Of a stretch of 35,775 bases of DNA, positions 33,455 through 35,775 are shown one piece after another; positions within the stretch are counted from its first letter, which is position 1, and every line of letters begins with the position of its first letter. This stretch comes from an uncultured Cryomorphaceae bacterium. GTDB lineage: Bacteria; Bacteroidota; Bacteroidia; Flavobacteriales; Schleiferiaceae. Location of the stretch: positions 1-35,775 of the forward strand of contig CAJWKU010000019.1 of assembly GCA_913043005.1 (NCBI GenBank), given 5' to 3'. The notes beneath the pieces are model-generated. The model saw only the letters and a list, made by a program, of their open reading frames with translations, searched no databases and was not told the DNA's origin. The translations under genes were made by a program, and so were the position numbers.

Positions 33455-35272
33455 ATGAAAAATTTATTATCAAATTTTCGTGGAGATCTATTTGGAGGTA
33501 TTACTGCAGGCATTGTTGCTCTTCCTCTGGCTCTCGCCTTTGGAGTTCAATCTGGATTAGGGGCTACAGCAGGGCTCTACGGCGCTTTATTTATTGGTTT
33601 CTTTGGCGCTTGGTTCGGAGGCACTCCAACCCAGATAAGTGGTCCTACAGCTCCAATGACTGCTGTCAGTATGGGGGTTATTGCCACAATTATAGCTATG
33701 TTGGATGGTCAGCTAGATAAGGCATTGCCAATAATTTTATCAGTTTTTCTTTTAGCAGGAATTATCCAAGTTTTAATGGGAGTTTTAAAATTAGGCATAT
33801 ATGTAAAATATATTCCATATCCTGTTGTTTCTGGATTTATGACAGGGATTGGTGTAATAATATTAATTACACAAATATTCTCATTAGTTGGATATATGCC
33901 AATAAATGATAAGTCATTAATAGATTCATTTATACCTCAGGCTAAAGAGGTGATTCTTGAAAATATCTTGGCAGAAGAAATAGGTGAGGGACTGCAAGTA
34001 TTAAAAGATCTTGAACAAACGTCCTTAGTGGCAAAAAAAATTGGGCCGGATGAAATTTATATGGAGGCTCGTGCTTTAATGAAGAATGATTCATCTGGGG
34101 TTATCGGAAGTTTAAAGTATATGCCGCGTGCGCTTTCTAACATTGATAGATTTAATTTGATCTTGGCAATTCTTACTATTTTCGTTATTTACTCTTTTAA
34201 AAGGGTTACAAAAAAAATCCCAAGTACTCTAGTCGCACTCATATTAATCACCAGTTTGGCATATTTTTCGGGTCTGGAATATCAATCAATAAGTGATATT
34301 CCAAGGGGGTTCCCAGTCCCACAATGGACAATTTTTACTGATTTAAATGTATTTCTTATTTTACCTTTTATCGGTTCAGCATTTATGCTCGCAATTTTGG
34401 GAGCAATTGATTCTCTTTTAACTTCAGTAGTCGCAGATAATATGACAAAAACTCGTCACAGACCCAACAAAGAATTAATCGGTCAAGGCATAGGAAATAG
34501 CATTGCTGCAATTTTTGGAGGTATTCCTGGAGCAGGAGCTACTATTCGCACCGTAGTCAATATTAAATCGGGTGGCAAAACAAAAATATCAGGCGCAATA
34601 GCTTCAATTTTTTTACTCTTGGTTATTCTTTTAGTCGGTCCTTTTGCTGAGCAGATTCCGATGGCTGTTCTCGCTGGAATTTTATTTACAGTAGGAATTA
34701 GTGTTATGGATTTTAAGGGGCTGCATTCGTTAAGGTTTATACCAAGAACAGATGCAGTTGTATTGATCATAGTTTTTTTACTAACTGTATTTTGGGATTT
34801 AATTTTTGCAGTTGGAATAGGGCTGGTTTTATCATCGCTTTTTTTTATGGCAAAAATGGTGGATACGGTTTTGGATAACGCCAATGTTAAAGGTTATGAA
34901 GATCCATCAAATGAAAATGATCATTTATTTATTAAAACTATAGATGGGCCTATCTTTTTTGGCGCAACAAATGAACTTACTGCGCTTTCAAGAAAACTTC
35001 CAAATTCGGCAAAAACCTTATGTATTGACTTAACACGGGTGCCATATATTGATCAATCAGGACTATTTGCTATGGAAGACATTTTTCTTAGTCTCAATGA
35101 ATCTTCCATAGAGGTGCGCTTAATAGGGCTCAACTTGCAACCGGAAAACAGATTTAGAGATTTGAGGATAGTCCCAGACGCAGTTCCGGAGCATTTGATT
35201 TTTAATGATTTGGACTCCGCTATTACATATCAAGCCGATCGAGAGAAAACTATTGCCGAAGAAAGAAAATGA
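33455..35272 (+). CDS. SulP family inorganic anion transporter, third copy, with enlarged hydrophilic loop
   Basis: SulP membrane protein of 605 residues. TTG at 33428 is in frame but ATG at 33455 gives the normal beginning (MKNLLSNFRGDLFGGITAG). The membrane domain has ALPLALAFGVQSGLGATAGL and GGIPGAGATIRTVVNI, and the C-terminal STAS domain has YIDQSGLFAME with Ser535. Between about residues 145 and 232 lies a charged, probably helical loop (for example EVILENILAEEIGEGLQVLK) that is about 50 residues longer than in the other two copies of this window. It is divergent from tetR-sulP and may be under the same regulator. Substrate unknown; sulfate or bicarbonate are the usual choices. Confidence 0.9.
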   Translation: MKNLLSNFRGDLFGGITAGIVALPLALAFGVQSGLGATAGLYGALFIGFFGAWFGGTPTQISGPTAPMTAVSMGVIATIIAMLDGQLDKALPIILSVFLLAGIIQVLMGVLKLGIYVKYIPYPVVSGFMTGIGVIILITQIFSLVGYMPINDKSLIDSFIPQAKEVILENILAEEIGEGLQVLKDLEQTSLVAKKIGPDEIYMEARALMKNDSSGVIGSLKYMPRALSNIDRFNLILAILTIFVIYSFKRVTKKIPSTLVALILITSLAYFSGLEYQSISDIPRGFPVPQWTIFTDLNVFLILPFIGSAFMLAILGAIDSLLTSVVADNMTKTRHRPNKELIGQGIGNSIAAIFGGIPGAGATIRTVVNIKSGGKTKISGAIASIFLLLVILLVGPFAEQIPMAVLAGILFTVGISVMDFKGLHSLRFIPRTDAVVLIIVFLLTVFWDLIFAVGIGLVLSSLFFMAKMVDTVLDNANVKGYEDPSNENDHLFIKTIDGPIFFGATNELTALSRKLPNSAKTLCIDLTRVPYIDQSGLFAMEDIFLSLNESSIEVRLIGLNLQPENRFRDLRIVPDAVPEHLIFNDLDSAITYQADREKTIAEERK

Positions 35273-35315
35273 GCCCAGATGAGTTGCTTTTTAAAGCGAA
35301 CCTTGATTTATTCGT

Positions 35316-35775
35316 CTAGTTATTTGAATTTCTAGCAATTATCGTTGCAGAAGCTTGTTGGGTAGGCAGTATTAACACATCTGCAACGTTTACGTGCGAG
35401 GGTGTGTTTGATATATAATATATCAAATCAGCTATGTCATTTGCCTTGAGGGGACTCATATTTTTGTATACTTGTTGCGCCTTCTTTTTATCTCCGTGAA
35501 ATCGAACTTCAGAGAATTCAGTTTCTACCATTCCAGGACTTATCTGTGACACCCTGATTTGGTGTTGTGATAAATCTTGTCGCATGCCGCGAGTGAGAGC
35601 ATCAACTGCAAATTTTGTTGCATTGTAAACATTACCATCGGGATATGTTTCTTTCCCTGCAATACTGCCAATATTTATAATCTGTCCACTTTTTCTATTG
35701 ACCATTTCTGGACTTATTACTTTTGTTACGTAAAGAAGGCCTTTTAAATTTGTATCTATCATTTGCTCCCAATCT
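35316..35775 (-). CDS. SDR family oxidoreductase, YdfG-like (5' part outside the window)
   Basis: The frame stays open to the window edge: before the internal Met at 35762 it reads DWEQ, matching the DWExMIDTN segment of YdfG-like NADP-dependent 3-hydroxy acid dehydrogenases, so the amino terminus with the nucleotide-binding motif lies beyond base 35775. Visible parts are INIGSIAGKETYPDGNVY with the catalytic Ser, YNATK with Tyr and Lys, and RVSQISPGMVETEFSEVRF. The end carries DVLILPTQQASAT, also typical of this group, which oxidises L-allo-threonine, serine or 3-hydroxypropionate. It converges with the third sulP at a 43-base gap. Confidence 0.88.
   Translation of the reverse strand, partial: DWEQMIDTNLKGLLYVTKVISPEMVNRKSGQIINIGSIAGKETYPDGNVYNATKFAVDALTRGMRQDLSQHQIRVSQISPGMVETEFSEVRFHGDKKKAQQVYKNMSPLKANDIADLIYYISNTPSHVNVADVLILPTQQASATIIARNSNN

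Noticed and set aside
34483-34884. 133-codon minus-strand open frame inside the third sulP gene
   Set aside because: Same situation: a shadow of conserved membrane codons, with no promoter or family match.
35286-35297. GCTTTTTAAAGC palindrome after the third sulP gene as a terminator
   Set aside because: It would form only a four- to five-base stem with a tiny loop and has no following T run.
1-35775. tRNA genes, CRISPR arrays, insertion sequences, prophage or integration sites
   Set aside because: I looked through the gaps, all under about 210 bases, and saw no cloverleaf, regular spaced repeats, transposase or terminal inverted repeats.

Overview
The window looks like the chromosome of a marine, low-GC member of the Bacteroidota, most likely a Flavobacteriales relative. 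The evidence is a type A T9SS sorting domain on the first protein, the Bacteroidota -7 box (TAnnTTTG) in front of many genes, few Shine-Dalgarno sequences, and families typical of this phylum (DUF2723, DUF4296, DUF2490, PNP-type sortable secreted proteins). Nearly every base is coding; no intergenic gap exceeds about 210 bases. I see no tRNA, rRNA, CRISPR, prophage or insertion sequence.

Layout. 1-2747: a secreted glycan-binding-like T9SS protein, a strong terminator and a GH13 cyclomaltodextrinase-like amylase. 2808-6652: sufA-sufB-sufC-sufD with start/stop overlaps, but no sufS or sufE. 6722-9808: a large DUF2723 membrane glycosyltransferase. 9961-12990: a SulP anion transporter, a metal-free iota-class carbonic anhydrase candidate and a DUF2490 outer-membrane protein, the most interesting block. 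12998-16385 (minus): trhO-hmgA-hppD, joining a tRNA-modification gene to homogentisate catabolism. 16499-19761: an SDR-type L-threonine dehydrogenase, an extended SDR and tyrS. 19753-24717 (minus): a six-gene run beginning with a polyprenyl-phosphate mannose synthase and dihydroorotase and ending with a LuxE-like acyl-activating enzyme, an unknown exported protein and a DUF2461 protein. 24777-27602: polA. 27625-30770 (minus): a CPA-type antiporter and typA/bipA. 30960-35272: a tetR-sulP pair divergent from a third sulP. 35316-35775: the 3' part of a YdfG-like SDR.

How the parts fit. Three SulP transporters of different architecture lie within 25 kb, one beside a carbonic anhydrase and one behind a TetR regulator with a perfect 19-bp operator-like palindrome. 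This suggests a cell that handles bicarbonate or other inorganic anions actively, with the SulP/iota-CA pair a plausible CO2/bicarbonate interconversion and uptake unit for anaplerosis in a heterotroph. The polyprenyl-P-mannose synthase could supply the sugar donor for the DUF2723 GT-C enzyme. Two core enzymes carry unusual residues: TyrRS has Gly in place of the first His of the HIGH motif, and the PolA proofreading domain has lost its metal-binding acidic residues. Four genes have a -7 box only 4-5 bases before the ATG, pointing to leaderless mRNAs.
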